DNA of 64,000 bases from Bdellovibrionales bacterium RIFOXYC1_FULL_37_79 (GCA_001770015.1 MEQB01000011.1:1-64000); one strand, 5' to 3'. Numbered from the stretch's first letter, positions 42,816-51,593 are shown. Notes: generated by a model not told the origin, from the sequence alone. A program made the numbers and translations.

Positions 42816-44015
42816 ATGAAAAAAATAATTTTGCTTTTTGCGCTTTTCACATTTGTAACCTATCAAGCAAACAGCGAACCAGTTTTGACTGGCGAGGCTA
42901 TGTTTGATTATGCTCATTTGTCAAAAACGCAGATTTCCGATGAGGATGACTTGATCAGGTCAAGGCCTTCAGTAATGGCTAATTTTTCAAGATCGCTAGG
43001 CCAGGGCAAAGAGAGGTTATCACCTTTCAGTATTGAAGGAAGTTTTTACGGCTATGCTAATTTTAAAGAAGGAGAAACTGGAAAAAGTGAATTTCGAAAG
43101 TTAATTTTAAATTATAAGGGTGATCATAATGTTTTTAACCTAGGCATGCAAAGTATCAGCTGGAGTGAAACTTTTGGTGTCAATATCATGGACGTGGTTA
43201 ACCCCCGGGATTATTCATTCTATGTTTTTGATGATTTAAACATGAGTAAGATTCCCGTCAGTATCATTAATTATCAGTATTTTTATAATGATTTTTCCTT
43301 CCAGCTTATTTACAACCCTGAGGCTAAATTTGATAGATTGCCTGGACATGGTTCTTTGTTTGATCCTTATGCAAAATATAACTTGCCACTAGAACAGACT
43401 CCTTCTCCTAAAGCTTTCTCTGATAGCGAATTCGGCGGGAGAGTTAGATATCTTTTCAGTGGAGGACTTGATCTGGGATTTATTTATTATTCACACTTTA
43501 ATAGAAATCCCGCAATCTATCTTGACCCAGCTTTAAATAAACTTCATTCCCACTTTGAAAAAGTTAATAGTTTTGGAGAGACCTTTTCTTTGGTAGTGGG
43601 TGAACTCGTGTTGAGAGGGGATTATCTTTATACACCAGATACTCCTTACGCAACCAATGATTTGAGTTTTCGTTATAGCGATAGACATCAAGCTATTTTA
43701 GGTGGGGATTATAGTACGGCAAATGGGTTTTCGTTTGGCGTGCAACTTCATATGGATACGCTTTTCGATCATCAATGGATAAGTGCTCAGCTGAAAAATA
43801 GTTTTATGGGTGAGACTTTCCGGCCGTCATTGATGATCTTTTCAGGTTTAGATAACCAGGATTTATGGGCAAGAGCTGAATTTAGTTATTTTTATACATC
43901 TTCTTTTCAAATTGCTCCCCAGTATAATTATCTAGCAGGAAAAAGCGGGGAAGGAATTTTTGGAGAGTTCACCGATAAAGATTATTATCAGTTGATGGTC
44001 AAGTATTTGTTTTAA
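42816..44015 (+). CDS. outer-membrane beta-barrel protein
   Basis: A 399-residue exported protein (KKIILLFALFTFVTYQANS) rich in alternating amphipathic strands (FSIEGSFYGYANF, YSTANGFSFGVQLHMD), ending YYQLMVKYLF with the terminal Phe common in outer-membrane barrels. The stretch LGMQSISWSETFGVNIMDVVNPRD is like DUF1302-type barrel proteins next to exporters. It is the last gene of the ABC-LolA unit and is probably the outer-membrane acceptor or channel for the cargo. Confidence 0.8.
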   Translation: MKKIILLFALFTFVTYQANSEPVLTGEAMFDYAHLSKTQISDEDDLIRSRPSVMANFSRSLGQGKERLSPFSIEGSFYGYANFKEGETGKSEFRKLILNYKGDHNVFNLGMQSISWSETFGVNIMDVVNPRDYSFYVFDDLNMSKIPVSIINYQYFYNDFSFQLIYNPEAKFDRLPGHGSLFDPYAKYNLPLEQTPSPKAFSDSEFGGRVRYLFSGGLDLGFIYYSHFNRNPAIYLDPALNKLHSHFEKVNSFGETFSLVVGELVLRGDYLYTPDTPYATNDLSFRYSDRHQAILGGDYSTANGFSFGVQLHMDTLFDHQWISAQLKNSFMGETFRPSLMIFSGLDNQDLWARAEFSYFYTSSFQIAPQYNYLAGKSGEGIFGEFTDKDYYQLMVKYLF

Positions 44016-44448
44016 TCAAACCTGAGATAATTGTTCAGTTAACGATACAAGTTATGGTTGTCATATGATTGATCTTCGTCATTAAAATTACTTGATTTGA
44101 ATTGATAATAATCAATTCAATTATCTCTATAATAAAATTAATCTAGGTACGGCTTCAGTATAAACCAAAACGAAATGGTGGTTACTATGAAACTTGTCGA
44201 AATTCTAAATCGTTATCAATTCATTTTTTATTAAGCTTTGAGTCATTTTTTTAAAACTTTGTAAACGTCTTGGCAACGGAAATCCCTATGTTAATTGCTT
44301 ATTGTGATTAAACAAATTGTAATCAAGTAATTTTTTTTGTGGTAACGATATTTATAAGTGTATAAAAATCACTTGATAAATATAGAAAAAGATCTGTATC
44401 ATTATCCAGTCCAATGAGAATAATCACTATCAAAGTTCTGGAGGACTC
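44016..44448. other. intergenic region with a repeat copy and an inverted repeat
   Basis: No gene. A ~42-bp sequence at 44235-44277 (core tttgagtcattttt and aaacgtcttgg) recurs at 46459-46500, on the other side of the C13 protease. A 12-bp inverted repeat (44322-44333 with 44366-44377, one mismatch) lies before the protease gene and may be regulatory. Confidence 0.5.
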
Positions 44449-46125
44449 ATGAAATTTGTAATTATTTTTGCTTTTGCTTTCGCTTTGAGCATGCACTTGT
44501 TTGCTAAAGATCAAATATTAGTTTTATCAGGAGGTTTATCACCAGATAACAACCACTATTCTCAATATCTTCAAACAAGGCTTTTATATAAATATTTAAG
44601 AGATCGTTTTAGGTATAAAAAGGTTGATGTAATGTTTGGTGTGGGGAACAATACAGCTGCTCCGCTTATTTTTCCAGATGTACACAAAATTAATTTTGAA
44701 GATCAATTTGAAATTGCTCAAACAATCCATGGGGTTATTGATAATAATACTTCTGCAACCAAAGAAAATATTATTCGTTATTTTCAAAATGATATTGAGG
44801 GTGATGTTAATACTTTCTTTCTATTTGTAAGTGATCATGGATTACCTAATAAGAACGATCCGAGTTATGACAACAATTGTATTGCTTTATGGAGTTATGA
44901 TCAAAATAATATGAATAATATTAGTTTTGAAAATTTATGTTTTTCAAGGGAAAATCTTGAAGATCTTATTAATAATAATTTTCAAGATAAGAAATTTATT
45001 TTTACTATGGCTCAATGTTTTTCTGGTGGATTTCATCGACTATCAGTAAAATTGCAAGATGGATATCCAGTTGCGAACCATAATGTCTGCGGATTTACTT
45101 CCGTTGCCGAAGATACTGTTGCAAGTGGATGTACACCAGATGCCAGTGGCCCTAATTATCAAGGATATGAAAGATACTTCACGGAACAGTTCACTGGAAT
45201 AGATGTTGTGACCGGATTTGAGTTACCAAATGTTTCAAATGATACCATTTTGAAAGCGCATCAATCTGCCTCATTAATAGATATGACATTAGATGCTCCA
45301 CATACGACTTCAGAGTTTTATTTAAGGGAGTGGAGCAAGCGTTTTTCGAATAGGAATTTCATTCCACGATCAGGAAATTTATCAAGTGAAGAAATAAACT
45401 TAAAATTAAAAAAATATTCATCAACATTTCCACCAGAAATTAATGAAAAAACAAAATCAAAAGAGCTGAAAAATATTTTCCAGCTTAAGCGCAATTTTTT
45501 AATAAAAATGCAATCAGCCATAACAAAAAAATATCCTGATTTGAATTCTGTATTTGAGTCAAATAATATTGACGAAATAATATTGGCACACAAGGATGTT
45601 AAAGAAAAAGCCAGTCAGGAACTTGCTAAATATTTTGATATGGAAAAAAAATATGAATATCTTGTTAAAACCCATATTCAAGATTTATGGATTAATGCCC
45701 TAAAAAATGATGAAATTCCCTATTTATCGGAGATAGAGAAAAAGTTTGAATTAGAAGTTTTACCGAGTAATGATAAAAACTTTATTTTTTTGTTGAGTAA
45801 ATATACGCATGAAAATGGCGAAGAATATGCTAACAGAATTTCTCGTTATAATTCTAAAAGATATAGATTTATGACTGATTATGCCATGATCTATGGAAAT
45901 GAAATTGAACGGGAAGCAGCCAAAGAAATGTATTTACTTGAACATAACATGCGCAATTTTATTGATCCTTATCTTAATCTTGATCGTAAGCAAGGTTTGA
46001 TTAGAAGGATAATTCTCATGAGGGAAGAGTTGGCATCGCTCGTGTTATTAGTTGAAATTGATGATCAAGCAGGATTACAAACATTTGTTGATCTTGAGCA
46101 TTGTGAGCAAACAGAATTTAATTGA
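44449..46125 (+). CDS. secreted legumain-like (C13) cysteine protease
   Basis: A 558-residue exported protein (signal peptide KFVIIFAFAFALSMHLFA). The N-terminal ~270 residues form a caspase/legumain-like hydrolase: ILVLSGGLSPDNNHYSQYLQ, then FLFVSDHGLPN with the catalytic His and MAQCFSGGFH with the catalytic Cys. The His-Gly and Gln-Cys order is that of peptidase family C13. The C-terminal half (about 290-558) is helical and charged with KKYEYLVKTHIQDLW, without a known family. It is preceded by GGAGG. In a predatory relative such an enzyme might act on prey or host proteins, but that is inference. Confidence 0.75.
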   Translation: MKFVIIFAFAFALSMHLFAKDQILVLSGGLSPDNNHYSQYLQTRLLYKYLRDRFRYKKVDVMFGVGNNTAAPLIFPDVHKINFEDQFEIAQTIHGVIDNNTSATKENIIRYFQNDIEGDVNTFFLFVSDHGLPNKNDPSYDNNCIALWSYDQNNMNNISFENLCFSRENLEDLINNNFQDKKFIFTMAQCFSGGFHRLSVKLQDGYPVANHNVCGFTSVAEDTVASGCTPDASGPNYQGYERYFTEQFTGIDVVTGFELPNVSNDTILKAHQSASLIDMTLDAPHTTSEFYLREWSKRFSNRNFIPRSGNLSSEEINLKLKKYSSTFPPEINEKTKSKELKNIFQLKRNFLIKMQSAITKKYPDLNSVFESNNIDEIILAHKDVKEKASQELAKYFDMEKKYEYLVKTHIQDLWINALKNDEIPYLSEIEKKFELEVLPSNDKNFIFLLSKYTHENGEEYANRISRYNSKRYRFMTDYAMIYGNEIEREAAKEMYLLEHNMRNFIDPYLNLDRKQGLIRRIILMREELASLVLLVEIDDQAGLQTFVDLEHCEQTEFN

Positions 46126-46143
46126 TAATTGATTTACTCCTAG

Positions 46144-46401
46144 CATAGGGCATTCGTTGGAACAGAAGTTTACTTACATTGCCCAAGTACCAATGTCTAT
46201 TCCGGATATTATGTCCCATTTACCGATAAGAAAATTAATTAAATCGTTATTAAGGTTGTTCCTTTGGCGGTAGCGGTGTTATCTAAAAGATGGGTAAATT
46301 CAGTTGAAAGAATTTTAGAACTTATGAAAAGGCTTGAAAAAAATAGTAGAATTAATTGTCATGACAAATTTATAGTAGGGTATAAAACGGTCATTTTGTG
46401 A
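46144..46401 (+). pseudogene. decayed short gene with in-frame TAA
   Basis: The frame reads FVGTEVYLHCPSTNVYSGYY and VPFTDKKIN, then TAA, then continues in the same frame with VIKVVPLAVAVLSKRWVN and VERILELMKRLEK to a TGA. The first half is faintly like a PilZ-domain end. No start codon is present. It appears to be the tail of a gene interrupted by a stop, or two unrelated scraps. Confidence 0.35.
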
Positions 46402-46445
46402 AAATATTCTTTTAAAATCAATATGTTGCAGTGCTGTAATAACCG

Positions 46446-46464
46446 CTCACTTCGGGTGAGTTTT
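46446..46464 (+). terminator. short stem-loop followed by T run
   Basis: ctcac-ttcgg-gtgag forms a 5-bp stem with a TTCGG-type loop followed by TTTT, a small intrinsic terminator. It directly adjoins the second copy of the 42-bp repeat. Confidence 0.45.
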
Positions 46465-46593
46465 GAGTCATTTTTTAAAATTTTCCAAACGTCTTGGTAT
46501 GATTGTCGTTGTTTTTAAGTTTCATTATGAGATTATAATTTTTAAGAATAAAGCAGCGAAGATGTGTAGGCTTCGGCAATAAAAATCAGATAA

Positions 46594-46848
46594 CTTGATG
46601 GCTTTAAAAGATTGGAAATGAGATTTTTAGCAAAAAATTATGGTATGGATTTAAATAGTGTTAGAGAGATAATTGCAAATACAATTGATTATGTAGTTTT
46701 TCAAGAGAGACTGCCAGATGGCAAGAAAACGCTATCTGAGATTTTAAAAATTGAGTTTGATAATGATAAATACAAAATAACTCCGTTATATCTTTTTGAT
46801 AAAGAACGAGAGCAGTTTTTTTTGATATCTCAAAAAGATAAATTATAA
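46594..46848 (+). pseudogene. C-terminal fragment of CpaF-type secretion ATPase
   Basis: The frame is open from 46594. It reads GFKRLEMRFLAKNYGMDLNS, then VREIIANTIDYVVFQERLPD and GKKTLSEILKIEF. This matches the last ~75 residues of CpaF/TadA ATPases (LPxxAVREQIAxAIDLxVxxxRLxDG). The Walker motifs and the remaining ~350 residues are missing, so it cannot hydrolyse ATP. A TTG start at 46612 is possible, but it is most likely a relic. Confidence 0.65.
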
Positions 46849-46930
46849 ATTAATAAACTGGTGCTTATTTCCTGATTGACAATTTCTTGGAAAAACTTTA
46901 AATTTTAAGTAATATTATTTGTCATCAGCA

Positions 46931-46991
46931 TAGGAGGTAATCAATGAAAAAAAGAAATTTATTTGTGGCCTCCACGTCTATCAAAGCCTAA
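46931..46991 (+). other. strong ribosome-binding site before a 15-codon ORF
   Basis: aggaggt (46932-46938) is the best Shine-Dalgarno in the neighbourhood and precedes ATG 46944, yet the ORF (KKRNLFVASTSIKA) stops at 46991. CCTCC inside the ORF (46969-46973) could pair with GGAGG. It may be a leader peptide or the stump of a lost gene. Confidence 0.35.
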
Positions 46992-47085
46992 GAGACCACG
47001 TAAACAATTAGTAATTATTTAACCGTTAAAAATTGAAGCTCAATTTTTTGTTGTTGCTTAATTTTTTATGACAAAGGAATCGTGT

Positions 47086-47220
47086 ATGAAATTAGTTAAA
47101 ACTAATAAAGGCGTCTCTATATTTAATAAGGACGTATGCTTAGGAAAACTTGAAGGTGATAATGTAAGCGAAGGATTATACATTATTTATAAAATTGAAA
47201 TTTATGACAATGATAAGTAG
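47086..47220 (+). pseudogene. 5' part of the GNAT-RsgA gene, ended by in-frame TAG
   Basis: ATG 47086 has a good AAGGA 7-8 bp before it. It starts a frame (KLVKTNKGVSIFNKDVCLG, LYIIYKIEIYDNDK) that ends in TAG at 47218. The same frame then continues without further stops into the next feature (KIGNQLLSWVLENYPL), and the joined sequence resembles one GNAT domain. So this is one gene broken by a single nonsense codon, or one read through. Confidence 0.7.
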
Positions 47221-47235
47221 AAGATCGGAAATCAA

Positions 47236-48918
47236 TTGTTGTCTTGGGTATTAGAAAATTATCCCCTTAAAAGGATTATCTGCTTAAGCTGGGATAAAAA
47301 TGAAGATGTAGAATATGAAAAAATACTTGAGTTTCTAGGGTTTGAAATGGAATTTGAAAAGGTGTATTTCAAAAGAGACTTAAAGGATTTTGAATGCACT
47401 GAGAACTCTTTTTTAAAGTATATTTCTTTAAAGGAGATTGATCGAAATATCCTTATACAAGTATTGGATCAGGTAAGAAGGGGCGATCATGCGGAACAAG
47501 ATGCAATTCCAATCGAAGAGAATTTTCCTGAAATTCTTAAAAACAAAGATAAACCCTGGGCAGATAAATGGACTGCCGCTTATTTAGACGATGAAATTGT
47601 AGGTATTGTTTTGCCTGATATATTTCCTGAACAACCCCATAAAGGTACTTTTGCCTATATTGGGATTATGCCAAATTTTAGAGGAAAAGGGTTTGGGACT
47701 TCTTTATTTAAGATGGGGTTAAATTTAGTCAAGGAATTAAAAGCAACAGAATATCTTGATTCAACTCATATCAATAATACTTCAATGATAAAGATTTTTG
47801 AAAATAACGGATGTCAAAAAATAGGTATCAGAAGGCATTGGTCAAATAATTATTTAAGTAAAATGGACCCAACTTTAGTAGCACTTGGATGGGATGCCTT
47901 TTTCCAAAATTATTTTGAAGAATTCAAAAATAAAGGTTTTTTTCCGGCCAGAATATTTAAGGAAGAAAGAAATATTTATTATGTATATAGTATTTATGGT
48001 GAACTAAAGGCAAAGGTAACCGGTAAAATAATGTACAACGCAGAGACGAGAAATGAGTTTCCGGCCGTAGGTGATTGGGTTGTAATTCAATCAAAAGTAT
48101 GTGATGAAATTGCTTCAATAGTTTCCATTTTGCCAAGAAAAACTGTTTTTTCTAGGAAAATAGTTGGAGATAATCTAATTGAAGAACAAATTATTGCAGC
48201 CAACATTGATACCACTTTTATAGTTGTGGGTCTGGATGGTGATTTTAATGTTCGTAGAGTTGAGCGTTATTTAACTCTTGTTCGCAGTAGTGGTTCACAA
48301 CCTATAATTGTTCTAAACAAAACAGATATATCTACTAATCTTACCCAGCAAATTAAATCGATAGAATCAATCGCATTTGGTGTTCCAATTTATATGTTAA
48401 GTGCCGTTCATAATTTAGGATTAGAGCAGTTGCATTGCCATTTTTCTTCTGGAAAAACTTCTGTACTGGTTGGATCGTCAGGAGTTGGAAAATCAACTAT
48501 AATTAATAGCATTATAGGCAGTAATTTATTAAAAACAAGTCCTGTTCGAGAAGATGATAGTAAGGGTCGGCATACTACTACTCGTAGAGAGTTAATAAAG
48601 CTACCATCAGGAGGCCTAATTATCGACACTCCCGGGATAAGAGAACTTCAGCTTTGGGCAAATGCTGATGATGTTGATGAAGCTTTTAGTGATATTGAAA
48701 ATCTTATTCGTCAATGCCGATTCAAAGATTGTAAGCATGACACTGAACCTGATTGTGCTATAAAAGCTGCTCTTGTAAATGATCTTCTTGATTATTCCCG
48801 TTTTGAGAATTATTTAAAGTTACAAAAGGAGATTTCTTATCTAGAAAAAAAGCAGAGGCAAAAAGAAAAAATCATAGAAAAAACAAAACGTAAAAAAATA
48901 AAAATAAAAAAGGATTGA
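47236..48918 (+). CDS. GNAT acetyltransferase fused to RsgA GTPase
   Basis: A 560-residue frame (TTG start assumed). Residues ~50-205 form a GNAT domain with FAYIGIMPNFRGKGFGTSLF (motif A, R-GKG-G). From residue 210 it is a full RsgA (YjeQ): LGWDAFFQNYFEEF, an OB-fold with FPAVGDWVVI, then the circularly permuted GTPase with NKTD (G4) before GSSGVGKST (G1) and DTPG (G3), and the zinc site CRFKDCKHDTEPDC. RsgA matures the 30S ribosomal subunit. A fused GNAT is unusual. An internal ATG at 47863 could make free RsgA, but no ribosome-binding site precedes it. Confidence 0.85.
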   Translation: MLSWVLENYPLKRIICLSWDKNEDVEYEKILEFLGFEMEFEKVYFKRDLKDFECTENSFLKYISLKEIDRNILIQVLDQVRRGDHAEQDAIPIEENFPEILKNKDKPWADKWTAAYLDDEIVGIVLPDIFPEQPHKGTFAYIGIMPNFRGKGFGTSLFKMGLNLVKELKATEYLDSTHINNTSMIKIFENNGCQKIGIRRHWSNNYLSKMDPTLVALGWDAFFQNYFEEFKNKGFFPARIFKEERNIYYVYSIYGELKAKVTGKIMYNAETRNEFPAVGDWVVIQSKVCDEIASIVSILPRKTVFSRKIVGDNLIEEQIIAANIDTTFIVVGLDGDFNVRRVERYLTLVRSSGSQPIIVLNKTDISTNLTQQIKSIESIAFGVPIYMLSAVHNLGLEQLHCHFSSGKTSVLVGSSGVGKSTIINSIIGSNLLKTSPVREDDSKGRHTTTRRELIKLPSGGLIIDTPGIRELQLWANADDVDEAFSDIENLIRQCRFKDCKHDTEPDCAIKAALVNDLLDYSRFENYLKLQKEISYLEKKQRQKEKIIEKTKRKKIKIKKD

Positions 48919-49154
48919 TTTATGTTTAAAGGATATTGGTTTGATAAATAAATGGTCTCCAAGAAAAAGAGAAATAAGTAATTTCCAAGAATTATTAACG
49001 ATAATAATGCCACTGAGATTACTGAAAAACAGATGGTTACACATTTATTGAACCATTCTAAAAAAAATTATTTTCATGCTAGCTTTATATTGATTGAAAA
49101 TATATTTTCAGTTTAACAAAAAACTGATAATTAGTTTTTCACAAAGGAGAGACG

Positions 49155-49760
49155 ATGAAAGACACAATTGAGTATTTAAATTTTTTCACTTCTAAAGATC
49201 CCCAATACGCTCATCTGAACGCATTTTACTTTGATGTGTCAGGGCATGTTATCGCAACAAATGGTTATGTTTTAATGGGATCAAAGCGTCCTTTTAATAT
49301 AAAGTTTTCGGGAAAAGGATTTAGGGCTCCTGAATATCTTAAAGGTGAATTGGTGGAAATTGAAAAGGATTTTCTTAAATGGAAGAAGTGTATTCCAGAA
49401 GAATCTGCGAAAAAAATATGTATTTCAATTCCTACTTGGTTTAAAAAATTTCAACCCACTGATGAAGAAGTAATTATGACCATAGATTATAAAGATATTC
49501 AAAAACCATTTATTAAATTAACTTCAAAAATTAATGAAACTTCTTTTGCTTTTGATGCAAAATATTTATCAGTATTTGCAGGAAAAGAAATACAGATTTT
49601 AATTCTAGATTCATATGGCCCTAAAGTAATTGTTGATAAGAATTCTCTTCTTGACCCATTTTCCAAGAATTTCAAAGAGGATGTTCTTAGGGAAGAATGG
49701 TTTTATCTTTTAATGCCTATTAATCTAGAAAAAGAAGTGGAAAGTGAGGTCTATTTATAA
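49155..49760 (+). CDS. sliding-clamp-like protein of unknown role
   Basis: A 201-residue protein with features reminiscent of the DNA polymerase III beta clamp: FYFDVSGHVIATNGYVLMGS (compare ATDGHRL), FDAKYLSVFAGKEIQILI, and a C-terminus EWFYLLMPINL similar to the clamp end VMPMRL. It is about half a clamp in length. The similarity is by eye and tentative; phage-like clamps or a solo domain are possible. It overlaps the RpiR regulator gene by one base (TAATG), with AGGAGA before its own ATG. Confidence 0.5.
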   Translation: MKDTIEYLNFFTSKDPQYAHLNAFYFDVSGHVIATNGYVLMGSKRPFNIKFSGKGFRAPEYLKGELVEIEKDFLKWKKCIPEESAKKICISIPTWFKKFQPTDEEVIMTIDYKDIQKPFIKLTSKINETSFAFDAKYLSVFAGKEIQILILDSYGPKVIVDKNSLLDPFSKNFKEDVLREEWFYLLMPINLEKEVESEVYL

Positions 49761-50599
49761 TGAATCTTTACGAAAAAATTAAAAATACTGATCTTCCAAT
49801 AAAGCAACAACGTGTTATAGAAAAAATATTGGGCGATCTTGAAAGCGCTGCTTTCTTATCTGGTCATGAAATTTGTGAAAAGTATAATATTTCATTTTCA
49901 TCACTAAGTAGAATGGCAAAAACACTAAATTATAATGGCTTTCCAGAGTTTAAAAAAGAAGTGGAGTTACTTTATAAAAGTGAATTTTCTCCAACGACGA
50001 GAGCCGAAACTTTTTTAGAAGGGATAAAGGGGAAATCGATTGCAGAATCAGTTATTAATGCCGAATTAATAGCTATTAATTATTTTCAAAAGAACTTGTC
50101 TGACAAGGACATTGCCTCAAGTATGAGAAAAGTTAATAGTGCCAAAAGAGTTTTTGTAATTGGAATTGGTCAGCTTGAACCAATTGTAGACAAGTTTCAA
50201 AATTCATTGAAGCTATTAAGAAAGAAAGTTGTCGTTTTTAAAAATATTGGGTTTTCTAAAGCCATAGAACCTTATTCAGTAAGTCAAAGTGATGTCGTGA
50301 TATGTTTTTCTATAAATAAAGAGCTAGTTGAGTTTAAGGAGTTGTTGGATGTATTAAATACAAAAAAAATTTCATCTATTTTAATCACTGATAAAAAAGC
50401 CGGGAGACTTCGAAAAATATCAGAACAAAGCTTTGTAGTGTCTTCTTCTGGGAACGGTATGATTAATTCTCTTACATCATACTTTATTATGACTAATATT
50501 TTAGAAGCATATTTATTTTCGTTAGATAAACATGTTTGCTTGGATAGGATTAAAAATATAGAGAATACTTGGAATAAATTGCCTCTGTTTTTAAATTAG
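49760..50599 (+). CDS. RpiR/MurR-family transcriptional regulator
   Basis: A 279-residue regulator with an N-terminal HTH_6 domain (about 1-75, LSGHEICEKYNISFSSLSRMAKTLNYNGFPEFK broken here into ISFSSLSRMAKTLNYNGF) and a C-terminal SIS domain (about 110-250: AKRVFVIGIGQLEPI and SDVVICFSINKE, ISSILITDKKAG). RpiR proteins sense sugar phosphates or amino sugars. No sugar gene is adjacent, and its start codon overlaps the stop of the clamp-like gene, so those two are co-translated. The target is unknown. Confidence 0.85.
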   Translation: MNLYEKIKNTDLPIKQQRVIEKILGDLESAAFLSGHEICEKYNISFSSLSRMAKTLNYNGFPEFKKEVELLYKSEFSPTTRAETFLEGIKGKSIAESVINAELIAINYFQKNLSDKDIASSMRKVNSAKRVFVIGIGQLEPIVDKFQNSLKLLRKKVVVFKNIGFSKAIEPYSVSQSDVVICFSINKELVEFKELLDVLNTKKISSILITDKKAGRLRKISEQSFVVSSSGNGMINSLTSYFIMTNILEAYLFSLDKHVCLDRIKNIENTWNKLPLFLN

Positions 50600-50668
50600 A
50601 TGATTTAAAGTAAAAAGAGTGATATCAAAACATATTAAAAGCCAAGGGGGTATTTTATCAAATGGTAT

Positions 50669-51514
50669 ATGATTATGTTCTTGATATTAGTGGGAGGTTG
50701 CATTACTAGAGAGAATAAACAAAATTACTCAAAAATATTTAATATGGGTTCATTACATGGATATATGCTTACCCATCCTCAATATAGTTTAAATATTTTT
50801 GTGGATGCAATATACCAGTATAAACCGGATATAATATTAACGGAAGTTCGACCAGAATATCCCGGGCCAATAGATGGTTCTATTGATGGTGGAATAGAAC
50901 AATCTATCATATATGGGATAGGTGAGTTGGAAAATATCAAAATTGTCCCTATAGACTGGTTTGATGATGAATATATAAGTTTAATGAATGCAGAAGAAGA
51001 AAAAAAGGTAACCGATCAAAGAGTAAAGGAATATATTGAACCTCATTTTAAAGAATATTTTAAAAAATTACAGGAAGAGTCTTTCGAAATATTAAATAGC
51101 GAAGAGAACAACAAGCTTGTAAGACATGAATATGCACTATACGAAAAGTTTGGATATAAAGCATCAAAGATTAGAAATATTAATATTTGTAAAAATTTGA
51201 TAAAGGCATTAGATGATAATCAAGGCAAAAAAATATTAACTATTTTTGGTCTAGATCATAAATATTATCTAGATGATTGTGTTAAAGATCAATTTATAGA
51301 AGTATTGGAACTTAAGAGTTGGTATGATAAAAATCGAATTAATCCAATAAAGAAAGAAATAATTGAGTTATCTATAAAAAATTTAAATCATGCCAAAGCA
51401 ATCCTTAAACAGAGAATTGAATCAAATTTTTATTCTGGTGACTATGGACAAAAAATTGCTAAAAAAATTGAATCTTTTGACAAATGGATAAACGCAATAA
51501 GGTCATTAAAATAA
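50669..51514 (+). CDS. lipoprotein with ChaN/TraB-like domain
   Basis: A 281-residue protein beginning with a very short lipoprotein signal (IMFLILVGGC, Cys11 as the lipidation site). The body has FNMGSLHGYMLTHPQYS and KPDIILTEVRPEYPG, a helical insert, then ILTIFGLDHKYYLDD. The GSLH...TEVRP...GLDH order is that of ChaN/TraB/EreA-like folds, some of which bind haem or are hydrolases. The lipobox is acceptable but the signal core is short; GGGGG lies rather far upstream. Family by motif order only. Confidence 0.55.
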   Translation: MIMFLILVGGCITRENKQNYSKIFNMGSLHGYMLTHPQYSLNIFVDAIYQYKPDIILTEVRPEYPGPIDGSIDGGIEQSIIYGIGELENIKIVPIDWFDDEYISLMNAEEEKKVTDQRVKEYIEPHFKEYFKKLQEESFEILNSEENNKLVRHEYALYEKFGYKASKIRNINICKNLIKALDDNQGKKILTIFGLDHKYYLDDCVKDQFIEVLELKSWYDKNRINPIKKEIIELSIKNLNHAKAILKQRIESNFYSGDYGQKIAKKIESFDKWINAIRSLK

Positions 51515-51593
51515 TAAAGTGGATGGACTCTTTAGTATTAAACATTGTTAAAAACCAAAAAAAGGATGAAGTGATCAGAAAATTGTTGATTTT

